Shown here one piece after another: positions 27,765 to 37,700 of a stretch of 64,000 bases of DNA. Source of the stretch: JAVJRN01 sp040218415 (lineage in GTDB: Bacteria; Bacteroidota; Bacteroidia; Cytophagales; Cyclobacteriaceae); assembly GCA_040218415.1 (NCBI GenBank), contig JAVJRN010000049.1, forward strand, positions 124,001 to 188,000. Direction: 5' to 3'. The notes beneath the pieces were generated by a model, which made no database searches, was not told the origin of the DNA, and saw only the letters and a program-made list of their open reading frames with translations. Position 1 is the first letter of the stretch. Every line of letters begins with the position of its first letter. The translations under genes and the position numbers were made by a program.

Positions 27765-27822
27765 ATTTTCAAAAGTACTCAAAGATTGGTAGTTGAAAAG
27801 TAATTAAACAGATAAACAAAAA

Positions 27823-27836
27823 GAATACGATTGCAT
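27823..27836 (-). promoter_or_regulatory. Partial LacI-type site before lacI
   Basis: On the - strand the sequence TGCAATCGTATTC matches the left half of the GH28 and susC operators (TGCAATCG) but not the full right half. It lies about 60 bases upstream of the lacI ATG and would allow autoregulation. Confidence 0.4.
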
Positions 27837-27918
27837 ATTTTCTAAATACTCATTCCTTGCGATTATGTTAATATACATGTGTTACAGGTTTGTTATTTAA
27901 TAAAAATTTAAATATTAA

Positions 27919-27934
27919 GTGCAATCGATTGCGC
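27919..27934. promoter_or_regulatory. LacI-type operator before susC
   Basis: GCAATCGATTGC (27921-27932) is a perfect 12-bp palindrome with a CG centre, about 130 bases before the susC ATG. Its right half overlaps the TTG that could serve as the -33 element of the promoter whose -7 box is at 27952. Confidence 0.7.
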
Positions 27935-27959
27935 AATTTGAAATAAAAATATACTTTTG
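27929..27959 (+). promoter_or_regulatory. Predicted susC promoter
   Basis: TACTTTTG (27952-27959) matches the Bacteroidetes -7 box TAnnTTTG. TTG at 27929-27931, 20 bases upstream, is a fitting -33 element. Transcription would start near 27966, leaving a leader of about 100 bases. Confidence 0.5.
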
Positions 27960-28063
27960 GAAAAATTCGATCATGTGAGGTAGTGTGTCGAGGTAGTTCA
28001 TTACCCACGTTCGATTGAGTTTGCAGTTAAAATTTACATTTAACCCAAAATGAATTATGGCTC

Positions 28064-31000
28064 ATGTTGACTAACTATTTTAATTTTTCATTCAGATTGC
28101 GCCCACTTTTGACAATTATCGCGATTGTTGTAAGTACTCTGGCATCTGCTCAACAGCGAAAGCTTACTGGTACGGTAGTGGATAGCGAAACAGGGGAGGG
28201 GTTGCCAGGGGTGACCATCCAAGAAGTTGGAACCTCCAATGGGACAGTTACTGACATAGAAGGTAACTATTCGCTTGTTGTCTCACCAAGTGCTAAGGAA
28301 ATTACCTACAGCTTTATTGGCTTTGAATCACAAACTATCGGTTTAAGTACTCAAACTAAAATAGACGTATCCCTGCAACCAGATGTGCAGGCACTTGAAG
28401 AAGTGGTTGTCGTAGGATACGGAACTTCAACTCGGTCAAAAGTGACAGGATCTGTCGTGTCAGTATCTGGAGATGATTTGAAAAAAGTGCCGGTTTCTAC
28501 TGTTGCTGAGTCACTGACTGGTCGCTTGGCCGGTGTGCAGATAACTACTACGGAAGGATCACCAGATGCTGAAATTAATATACGTGTAAGAGGTGGCGCT
28601 TCTTTGACCCAGAATAGCTCTCCACTATTTATCGTAGATGGATTTCCTGTGAGTACTATTTCTGATTTAGCTCCTTCGGATATTCAGTCCATCGATGTGT
28701 TGAAAGATGCATCTTCTACGGCTATTTATGGTTCTAGGGGCGCGAACGGGGTGGTTATTGTTACTACTAAAAGTGGTACTAAAGGGAAAGTCAAGGTGAG
28801 TTTTAATAGCTTTTATGCTTCTAAACGAATTGCAAAAACGCTAGACGTTCTTGATCCTGGTGATTACGCCAAATGGCAATACGAATATGCTGTTTTAGAT
28901 GCTAGAAATGAAGGGGACTACTCTTCCTACGAAAATTTCTTTGGCCTGTTCGAAGATATTGATTTGTACCAAGGACAACCAGCCAATGACTGGCAAAGAC
29001 AAATATATGGACGCACGGGCGTGACCCAAAGTAATGACTTAAGCATCAGAGGAGGTTCTGATAAGTTTAACTATTCGGTAAACTTTGCTAGATTTTCTGA
29101 AGACGCTATCATGATTGGTTCTGACTATGTCAGAAATAATGTCACTTTAAAATTCATGAACCGCCCAAATGACAAATTGGAATTGAACTTTTCATTGCGT
29201 TATTCAGACACTCAAATAAATGGAGGTGGTGCGAATGAACAAAATGAGGTGTCTTCTGCCGACTCAAGGTTGAAGCATGCGGTAGCGTTTTCGCCAATAC
29301 CGATAGCAGGTTTAAGCTCACCAGATGATACCAATGAGCAAATTGCTAGTGACTTGGTAAATCCGATCGTCTCTACAAATGATAATCAGAGGTTGCAAGA
29401 AAGAAGTAATTACAATATTTCTGGTGGAGTGTCATGGATGATTACAGATGCTTTAAAGGTATCGAGTTCATTCACCATAGATAATTACAATTTTATTGAT
29501 AATAGGTTCTATGGTGTCACCACATATAAAGCACGAGACAGGTCTCCAAATTTCCCAAATCAGCCTTCAGTGTTGTTTCGAGATAGAAAAGAAACCAGAT
29601 TAAGAAATACGAACCTTATCACTTATGATGTGCTTAAAGGCAGTTCACATAATTTAAATATTATGGCAGGACATGAGTTGTTATTTTCAGAAACAAATCA
29701 GTTTGAAAGTGAAGTGCAAGGCTTTCCGGTTCTTTTTAATTCAGATGAGGCATTTAAACTCAGTTCTCAGGGAACGGCTATTTACACGGATATCAACTTT
29801 AGTCCCGATGACAAGTTGGTCTCATTTTTCGGAAGAGCAAACTATGATTTTAAAGAACGCTATCTAGTCAGTGCTGTATATCGAGCTGATGGATCAAGTA
29901 GATTTAGAGGATCAAACGCTTGGGGCTTCTTTCCTTCTTTATCCGCAGGTTGGAAAATATCAGAAGAGAGCTTTATGAGTGGCGTGTCTAGCTGGATGTA
30001 TCTATTAAAGCTGCGTGCCAGCTACGGTGTAGCAGGTAACAACAATATACCAAGAGGTCAAACAGCTCAATTTTTCGAGTCAAGAACTACAAATTTCATC
30101 AATAATGTGAACAGCTATTGGGCGGCCTCTAATACGCTAGCTAATCCTGACCTGCGTTGGGAGACCACAGAGACAAAAAATATTGGTTTGGATTTCGGCT
30201 TATTTGAAGGGCGGCTAAATGGTACGCTTGAGGCCTATCTTAATAATACAACAGACTTATTAATCGAATTTCCGATATCTGGAGTTGGGTATAATTCCCA
30301 GTTCAGAAATATGGGAGAAACCGAAAATAAAGGGGTAGAGCTTTCCCTAACAGGTGTAGTGCTCGATAAGAAAGACTATGGATTAAGTATCAATGCCAAT
30401 ATTGCTTTTAATCGCAATAATATCGTCTCTCTCGGAGATGTATCTGAGCTAACGGGCACAGAAGTAAACTCAGGTTGGGCTTCTACTCAAATTGCCCAAG
30501 ACTTCCTCACAAGAGCCGGAAATCCAATTGGTTTGATGTATGGCTATGTTAATGATGGCCGCTATGAAGTGGATGATTTTGAAGGATATGACGAGAGTAC
30601 TGGACAGTGGATTCTTAAAGAAGGCGTGGTAACATCTGATATCCTAACTGTTCGTCCTGGTATGATGAAACTTATCGATCTGGACGGTAACGACACGATT
30701 AACTCATTAGATAGGAGGTTCATTGGAGATTCTAATCCTAAACACACCGGAGGTATGGTAATCAATGCGTATGCCTATGGATTTGATTTATCAGCTGCGT
30801 TTAACTGGAGCTATGGTAACGACATCTACAATGCAAATAAAGTTGAGTTTACTACCGCAAATGACAATAACCAATATCGCAATTTAATCACCACACAGGC
30901 AGAAGGTCAGCGTTGGACAAATATTGATTGGAATACTGGTGAACTCATTACTGATCCTGGGCAACTAGCTGCTGTCAATGCAAATACCACGATGTGGTCA

Positions 31001-31291
31001 CCCTACATGGATGACTATATTTTCAGCGATTGGGCGGTAGAAGATGGATCATTCCTTCGATTAAATACACTTACCCTAGGCTACACCATGCCAAAATCTT
31101 TAATAGAAAGAGCTCGGATAGAATCTTTACGATTTTATGTAACCGGGTATAATCTATGGATTCTTACTAACTACTCAGGTTTTGATCCTGAGGTATCTAC
31201 CCGAAGACGGTCACCGCTTACACCAGGTGTTGATTACTCAGCGTACCCGCGTAGCAGACAATTTACTGTTGGCATGAACCTTACATTTTAA
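28064..31291 (+). CDS. susC: SusC-like TonB-dependent outer-membrane transporter
   Basis: Outer-membrane importer of oligosaccharides, working with SusD. The 1075 residues begin with a signal peptide (MLTNYFNFSFRLRPLLTIIA to STLASA). A carboxypeptidase-D-like domain follows (GTVVDSETGEGLPGVTIQEV, residues ~30-105), then the SusC region EEVVVVGYGTSTRSKVTGSV, the plug with VRGGASLT and SSTAIYGSRGANGVVIVTTK, and a 22-stranded barrel ending YPRSRQFTVGMNLTF. There is no FecR-type signalling extension. Its promoter has a LacI-type site. Substrate is taken as pectin fragments from the surrounding genes. Confidence 0.96.
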   Translation: MLTNYFNFSFRLRPLLTIIAIVVSTLASAQQRKLTGTVVDSETGEGLPGVTIQEVGTSNGTVTDIEGNYSLVVSPSAKEITYSFIGFESQTIGLSTQTKIDVSLQPDVQALEEVVVVGYGTSTRSKVTGSVVSVSGDDLKKVPVSTVAESLTGRLAGVQITTTEGSPDAEINIRVRGGASLTQNSSPLFIVDGFPVSTISDLAPSDIQSIDVLKDASSTAIYGSRGANGVVIVTTKSGTKGKVKVSFNSFYASKRIAKTLDVLDPGDYAKWQYEYAVLDARNEGDYSSYENFFGLFEDIDLYQGQPANDWQRQIYGRTGVTQSNDLSIRGGSDKFNYSVNFARFSEDAIMIGSDYVRNNVTLKFMNRPNDKLELNFSLRYSDTQINGGGANEQNEVSSADSRLKHAVAFSPIPIAGLSSPDDTNEQIASDLVNPIVSTNDNQRLQERSNYNISGGVSWMITDALKVSSSFTIDNYNFIDNRFYGVTTYKARDRSPNFPNQPSVLFRDRKETRLRNTNLITYDVLKGSSHNLNIMAGHELLFSETNQFESEVQGFPVLFNSDEAFKLSSQGTAIYTDINFSPDDKLVSFFGRANYDFKERYLVSAVYRADGSSRFRGSNAWGFFPSLSAGWKISEESFMSGVSSWMYLLKLRASYGVAGNNNIPRGQTAQFFESRTTNFINNVNSYWAASNTLANPDLRWETTETKNIGLDFGLFEGRLNGTLEAYLNNTTDLLIEFPISGVGYNSQFRNMGETENKGVELSLTGVVLDKKDYGLSINANIAFNRNNIVSLGDVSELTGTEVNSGWASTQIAQDFLTRAGNPIGLMYGYVNDGRYEVDDFEGYDESTGQWILKEGVVTSDILTVRPGMMKLIDLDGNDTINSLDRRFIGDSNPKHTGGMVINAYAYGFDLSAAFNWSYGNDIYNANKVEFTTANDNNQYRNLITTQAEGQRWTNIDWNTGELITDPGQLAAVNANTTMWSPYMDDYIFSDWAVEDGSFLRLNTLTLGYTMPKSLIERARIESLRFYVTGYNLWILTNYSGFDPEVSTRRRSPLTPGVDYSAYPRSRQFTVGMNLTF

Positions 31292-31308
31292 TCAAAACCA
31301 ACTCAAAA

Positions 31309-33096
31309 ATGAAAACGATATTTAAAATAGCCATAGTTGGAATACTAATTATTAGTGGCATGACTTCTTGCGAAGATTTCCTTGAAGCACCTGCTAAATC
31401 CACTTTGGAGGAATCAAAGATATTTTCAGTCTTTACTCTTGCCAAAGGTGCTGTCGATGGAATTAAAGAGCCATTCGGGCAAACAAACTCTTACAGGGGT
31501 AGATTTTTGCCATGGTACGGTATGAATACCGATGTAGAATGGAATAATAATTCAAATAACAATGATGACAACTACGACCTAGTCAAGTACAATGCTCAAC
31601 CAAATAATGATCAGATGAATACATCTAACAATGCTTGGGCGCAGATGTATACAGGTATTGAAAGAGCAAATCTTTGTATTCGAGGCTTGCGCCAATATGG
31701 CGACATTGAGAATAATGAAGACATGGCTTATTTATTAGGTGAAGCGTTGACATTGCGAGCGGTATATTATGCTGACTTGGTGAAAGCTTGGGGGGATGTG
31801 CCAGCAAGATTCGAACCTATTTCTTCTGAGTCACTTTACGTGCCTAAATCGAGTCGTGATGTTATCTACAAGCAGCTTCTAGCTGATTTAGAAGAAGCGG
31901 CAACTTTGGTCCCATGGCCTAATGCTTCATCAAACACAATAACTGTAGAGCAAGTCAATAAAGCATTTGTTAAAGGTCTAAGAGCCAGACTTGCTTTAGC
32001 GGCTGGTGGTTATTCCCAATATGCAGATGGATTGAGGTTAAGTAATGACCCTGATTTAAATCGTACCGATATGTATGCGATTGCCCTTCAGGAGTGTAGA
32101 GATGTCATTGCAAGCGGATCTGCTCAGTTAGAGCCTTCTTTTGAAACTTTATGGAGAAAATTCAATCAGGATGATATCGCTGCGGGTGGTGAGTCACTGT
32201 GGGAAATACCTTTTGCATCAGGAAGAGGAAGATGGTTATTCACGTTTGCAGTAAGACATTTAAGTATCGATAAATATACTGGGCAAGCCAGAGGAGGTCA
32301 AGCTGGACCTCTACCTCATATATTCTATGATTATAATCCGAGAGACACCAGACGTGATGTTACATGTGTACCATATGTGTGGAAAGACGTTGCTCCGAAT
32401 GTAGACATTGCCGAGCAAGAGCTTACAGGTATCAACGAATGGATGTTTGGGAAGTATCGCTATGAGTGGAAAAATGTAAGAGTAACGGCATCCAATGATG
32501 ACGGTAGCAACTTTATGTACATGCGCTATGCAGAGGTACTATTAATAGCTGCAGAGGCTGCTTATGAGCTTGAAGGAGCTGAGGCTGCCAAACCATATTT
32601 GCAAGAAATACGTCAGCGAGCATTTGATCCAGCTGTCTGGTCTACGCAGGTAGATGGTTACTTGAGTGCACTATCAGGAACAGATGTTTTTGATGCGATT
32701 GTAGAGGAGCATAAACTTGAATTATGTGGTGAAATGCAGCGAAAGCAAGCATTAATCAGATGGAATTTGCTAGGTGCTAAGTTGGCTGAAGCAAAACAAA
32801 AAATGTATGACTTGAGAAGCAATGCGGGTAGCTATGCAGATGTGCCAAACACAATATACTACCGTTTGGCTAGCGATAACGAAACCTTAGAATTTTACGG
32901 TTTAGAACGTGGAGAAACTGAAGACAGATCAGCAGAATATACTGATAATATGTCTTGGGCTACACCTACGCAAATTGACGATTCTAAAATTGAAAGCCTT
33001 TATGAAGGTGATCCAAACTCCAATCAATATTGGCCGATTTGGCAAGTCTTTATAGACGGCAGTAATGGTCAACTAACTAATGATTTGCTCAATTAA
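31309..33096 (+). CDS. susD: SusD/RagB-family surface glycan-binding lipoprotein
   Basis: Surface lid for the SusC transporter that binds oligosaccharides. The 595 residues begin with a lipoprotein signal (GILIISGMTSC, Cys21) followed by EDFLEAPAKSTLEES, the usual SusD N-terminus. TPR-like repeats are in the first half (YLLGEALTLRAVYYADLVKAWG), and the RagB/SusD C-terminal region contains FMYMRYAEVLLIAAEAAYEL. It starts 17 bases after susC. Confidence 0.95.
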   Translation: MKTIFKIAIVGILIISGMTSCEDFLEAPAKSTLEESKIFSVFTLAKGAVDGIKEPFGQTNSYRGRFLPWYGMNTDVEWNNNSNNNDDNYDLVKYNAQPNNDQMNTSNNAWAQMYTGIERANLCIRGLRQYGDIENNEDMAYLLGEALTLRAVYYADLVKAWGDVPARFEPISSESLYVPKSSRDVIYKQLLADLEEAATLVPWPNASSNTITVEQVNKAFVKGLRARLALAAGGYSQYADGLRLSNDPDLNRTDMYAIALQECRDVIASGSAQLEPSFETLWRKFNQDDIAAGGESLWEIPFASGRGRWLFTFAVRHLSIDKYTGQARGGQAGPLPHIFYDYNPRDTRRDVTCVPYVWKDVAPNVDIAEQELTGINEWMFGKYRYEWKNVRVTASNDDGSNFMYMRYAEVLLIAAEAAYELEGAEAAKPYLQEIRQRAFDPAVWSTQVDGYLSALSGTDVFDAIVEEHKLELCGEMQRKQALIRWNLLGAKLAEAKQKMYDLRSNAGSYADVPNTIYYRLASDNETLEFYGLERGETEDRSAEYTDNMSWATPTQIDDSKIESLYEGDPNSNQYWPIWQVFIDGSNGQLTNDLLN

Positions 33097-33102
33097 AATT
33101 AG

Positions 33103-34656
33103 ATGAACATGTATATCAAATTAGGAAAATTTACGGGAGTTCTATTATTGGCGCTCACATCTATGCTAGTGGCATGTGAAGATGATATTGATCCGGTAAT
33201 TGAAGAGTTATCAACCTCAAGGGCATTCGCACCTGTGGGACTGGAAGCACGTGTAAGAAATCAGGTTGACATAGAATTAAGTTGGTCCTCTGACCCTGGC
33301 GTGGATGAATATATCGTCGAGTTTTTTCAAGACAGTCTTCGGTTTTCGGGAGATCCAATTGCGACGGTATCATTAGAAGGAAGTGGTACATCAGGTACTA
33401 TTATCTACACTGAGACACTGGCTGGGGAAACAAACTATTCTGCACGTGTAAAAGCTGTCGTGGACGGAATTGAAGAGTCTAAGTGGGCTACAGTGACGGC
33501 CAAAACCAATTCAGAACAGATTTTCACTTCGATAAATAATATTCAGGCTGAAGATACATTCGTTGCACTGTCGTGGGTGGCAGGTAGTGAGGTCACGAGC
33601 TTTTTGATCCAGCCCGGTAATCTATTCGTACAGATTTCTGATGCGCAAAAAGCTGCCGGGCAAGCAACTATTGAGGGACTTTCAGGAGCGACAGCTTATA
33701 CAGTCACTATTTATAATGGAACAAGTAAAAGGGGTAGCGTTAGTTTTTCTACACTAAAGCAGGCAAACGTGTCTCCGCTGGATGATCTAAGCGCTGTTAT
33801 TGATGCGGCTGAAGAAGGAGCCACGCTCATTTTAGCATCAGGCTCTTATGTTTTAGGTGCTAAGGAAATCACCAAGTCAATTACTTTAGAAGGTCAAAAA
33901 TCATATGATATGCCAATCATTGACGGTCAGTTGTCTTGTGGTAGTGCGGTATCATCCATTACAGTAAGATATCTCGATTTTCAAGGTGGAGGTAATTACG
34001 GACAGTTTTTCGATACTTCTGCAGGAGCATGTGATCTTGGGACACTTAATATTGATGGATGTAATATCAGCGGTTTTAGTAACAATATTATTTATAACAA
34101 CAGTGGAGGTACTTATGGTGATATCACCATCACTAATTCATATATCTATGATATACCTGGCGGAGGTGGAGATGGCTTTGATGTAAGAGGCGGTGCAGTG
34201 GGTTCACTGACCGTGGAGAATACGACGATATCAAATGGTGTCAGAACGCTTTTACGTATGCAGGTGCCAGCCAATGTAACTTTTAGTAATTGTACTTTTT
34301 ATAAAGTGTGCGTAGTAGCGAGTGGAAACAATCGTGGATTTTTCAGAATGTCAGGAGGAGGAGGCTCTCTTGAAGTGAGCAATTGCCTTTTCGTGGAAAC
34401 TGGCTTAGATGATAATGGCACAATTCGAGGAAACTGGTCGAGGGCCGGAGATATAAGTCCAGAGGTAAGTACCGATTATGCATCTAATTATTACTTCAAT
34501 ACTATTGGTCTATTTGAAGGGGAGTACCTAGATCCGAGCGAAGTAAGTGCTACGGAGGCTGATCCGGGGTTTGAAGATCCTGAAAATGCAGATTTCACTA
34601 TTACCAATCAGCTGTTGATTGATGAGCAAATCGGTGATGCGCGTTGGTGGTTTTAA
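33103..34656 (+). CDS. SusE-position lipoprotein with Fn3 domains and a pectate-lyase-like beta-helix (DUF4957/DUF5123 type)
   Basis: Probable surface glycan-binding protein or atypical lyase. The 517 residues start with a lipoprotein signal (ALTSMLVAC). Two fibronectin type III-like domains span residues ~40-130 and ~140-222. Residues ~225-517 are a right-handed beta-helix (DLSAVIDAAEEGATLILASG, then repeated TVENTTISNG and VTFSNCTFYK coils). This matches Bacteroidetes proteins annotated DUF4957/DUF5123, often found just after susD in pectin loci. No firm catalytic residue was recognised, so binding is at least as likely as cleavage. It starts six bases after susD. Confidence 0.82.
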   Translation: MNMYIKLGKFTGVLLLALTSMLVACEDDIDPVIEELSTSRAFAPVGLEARVRNQVDIELSWSSDPGVDEYIVEFFQDSLRFSGDPIATVSLEGSGTSGTIIYTETLAGETNYSARVKAVVDGIEESKWATVTAKTNSEQIFTSINNIQAEDTFVALSWVAGSEVTSFLIQPGNLFVQISDAQKAAGQATIEGLSGATAYTVTIYNGTSKRGSVSFSTLKQANVSPLDDLSAVIDAAEEGATLILASGSYVLGAKEITKSITLEGQKSYDMPIIDGQLSCGSAVSSITVRYLDFQGGGNYGQFFDTSAGACDLGTLNIDGCNISGFSNNIIYNNSGGTYGDITITNSYIYDIPGGGGDGFDVRGGAVGSLTVENTTISNGVRTLLRMQVPANVTFSNCTFYKVCVVASGNNRGFFRMSGGGGSLEVSNCLFVETGLDDNGTIRGNWSRAGDISPEVSTDYASNYYFNTIGLFEGEYLDPSEVSATEADPGFEDPENADFTITNQLLIDEQIGDARWWF

Positions 34657-34684
34657 TTAAGCATCGTACTCAACTAAGCAAACT

Positions 34685-34707
34685 GGATTCTTCCGAAATC
34701 CTTTTTT
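34685..34707 (+). terminator. Weak terminator-like hairpin
   Basis: GGATT and AATCC pair around a seven-base loop and are followed by six T. The stem is only five pairs, so it may only reduce read-through from the susCD operon into the repeat-protein gene. Confidence 0.35.
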
Positions 34708-34730
34708 AGAAATTTTAAAATACTAAAAAC

Positions 34731-37700
34731 ATGAATAAGATATACTTCTATTTGACGATGCTACTGGTGCTTTGTGCCAATCTTGTAGGGGCTCAATCCT
34801 GGACGGTCTATGAAGCCAATGTCGATCCGCTTGCATTTGATCCAGCATTTGAGGTAACTCAGCAGTCTAATGCTATCAATACAATTCTTGCTGATCCAGA
34901 TGATGCCGCTAATAGTTTGCTTCAGATGACAACTGTAGCTACCAGCGATAACAACCAATGGCGTCAGCCAACTGCTGCAACTGCTATTACGGTTGTAATC
35001 AAGGCAAAATCGGTCGATACTTCGGGTAAAAATCTTTTGTTCGATTTGGATATAAGAAACAGTACAGCAGGGCGGTATAGCCTTCGAGTACTCAATGACG
35101 GAACGTATAGCGTGGCTTCTGGTGGTTCTGGAGAAACAGGTACGCTTGGACATACAGCCTCTGAATGGACGATATTCCGATTTACAAAATCAGGTCAGGA
35201 TTTCGCTGTTTATTTGGATGAAGATCCAACTCCCGTTTACACAGCAACATCTACTTCTACTTCGGATGGAAGTGACTACTTCCGTTTTGGAGATGGCTGG
35301 GGAAGTGGAAACATAGATACGCAGGTGGACTGGGTATCTTGGGATTTCTCTGGAGCATATTCGCCCACGGATTTTGCTTTACCAACCTCACTTACAGGTG
35401 AGCCAGAGGGAAACTGGACCGTTTATAATGCAGATGTAGATCCACTATCCTTTGACCCTGCTTTTGAGGTAACTCAGCAATCTAATGCTATCAATACAAT
35501 TCTTGCTGATCCAGACAATGCTGCCAATAGTTTGCTTCAAATGACAACTGCTGCTACTAGCGATAATAACCAATGGCGTCAACCAACGGCTGCAACTGAT
35601 ATTACTATCGTGATTAAGGCAAAATCTGTCGATACTTCTGGTAAAAACCTGTTGTTTGATATGGACATTAGGAATAGTACGGCGGGGCGGTATAGTCTGC
35701 GAGTGCTCAACGACGGAACGTATAGTGTAGCTTCTGGAGGATCGGGAGAAACAGGAACACTCGGTCACAATCCAGCTGAATGGACAATTTATCGTTTTAC
35801 TAAATCAGGTCAGGATATAGCAGTCTATTTGGATGAAGATCCTACGCCAGTTTATACGGCTACATCAACATCTACCTCGGATGGAAGTGATTACTTCCGC
35901 TTTGGTGATGGCTGGGGAAGTGGAAATATTGATACTCAAATTGATTGGGTAACTTGGGATTTAACCGGAGCTTATTCGCCATCCGCTTTAGCTCTTCCTG
36001 ATGAACTCGTAGACCCTGAAACGCCTCTTGGAGATTGGACTGTATATAATGCAGACGTTGATCCTTTGTCTTTCGACCCGGCCTTTGAGGTTACACAACA
36101 ATCTGATGCTATCAATACAATTTTAGCTGATCCAGAGAGAGCAGGGAATAGCTTGCTACAGATGACGACTGTTGAGACCAGTGATAATAATCAATGGAGA
36201 CAACCAACTGCCGCTACAGATTTGACTATCGTTATAAAGGCTAAATCAGTAGATACCAGTGGAAAGAATTTACTGTTTGATATGGACATGCGAAATAGTA
36301 CGGCTGGAAGGTATAGTCTAAGAGTATTAACGGATGGTACGTACAGTGTAGCTTCTGGTGGTGCTGGAGAAACAGGTACACTCGGACACAATGCGGCTGA
36401 GTGGACCATTTATCGATTTACTAAATCGGGTCAGGATTTTGCCGTCTATTTGGATGAGGATCCTACGCCTGTTTACACGGCTACATCAACATCTACCTCA
36501 GATGGAAGCGATTACTTCAGGTTTGGTGATGGCTGGGGTAGTGGAAATATAGACACACAAATCGATTGGGTAACTTGGGATTTGACAGGGGCCTATGCGC
36601 CATCGGAAACTCGCCTTCCCGATGATCTAATAAAGGCACCTCTCGGAGATTGGACGGTCTATGAAGCTGATGTTGAGCCTCTTTCTTTCGATCCCGCCTT
36701 TGAGGTAACGCAACAGAGTAATGCCATCAATCAGATCGTGGCTGATCCTGATGATGCAAGCAATAGTTTACTGCAAATGACGACTGTTGCCACCAGCGAC
36801 AATAACCAGTGGCGTCAGCCAACTTCAGAAACTGATGTTACGATAGTTTTAAAAGCTAAGTCAGTCGATACAGCAGGTAAAAATCTTTTATTTGACATGG
36901 ACATAAGAAATAGCACAGCAGGAAGATATAGTCTGCGTGTACTTACTGATGGTACTTATAGTGTAGCGTCTGGTGGTTCGGGAGAAACTGGTACCTTGGG
37001 ACACAATGCTTCCGAATGGACCATATTCAGATTTACTAAATCAGGACAAGATATTGCTGTATATCTTGATGAAGATATAACACCTGCATTTACTGCAACA
37101 TCAACATCAACGTCCGATGGAAGTGATTATTTCCGATTTGGTGATGGCTGGGGAAGTGGCAATATAGATACTCAGATTGACTGGGTAGTATGGGATTTGA
37201 CTGGAGCGTATTCTCCATATCAAACACGATTGCCCGATGTGCTTACCGGTGAAGTAGTGGCTGTGGAGCAGCCATCCATTAGCGTGACCGGTTCATTAGA
37301 TCCGCTTTCTCAAGATTTAGGTTTAGCTACTGACTTTAGTGTAGAGTCCTACACCTTGTCTGGAAGTGATCTAACAGCTGGTGTTACGATTACTCCTCCT
37401 GCTGATTTTGAAGTTTCAATCAATCAAACGGATTGGTTTACCAATGCATCTCCATTGGTCATGCCACAGACTTCCGGCGAGGTTCCAGACACTGTCATTT
37501 ATGTAAGGCTTAATGCGACGGTTGTCGGAGAATATTCGGGAGACATATCACATACCAGTGATGGCGCAGAAGAGGAGACTGTTTCAGTAAGTGGTACTAC
37601 GGTTAATTTAGTTCCAGAAATTACACTCATAGGTGCGTTAAATGCTTTTGTTCAAAACTTAAGTTCACCATCGGCTTCACAAAACTATCGAGTCTCTGGA

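Noticed and set aside
34800..37260. CRISPR-like or satellite DNA array
   Set aside because: The repeats are in-frame protein modules of ~615 bp, not short repeats with spacers.
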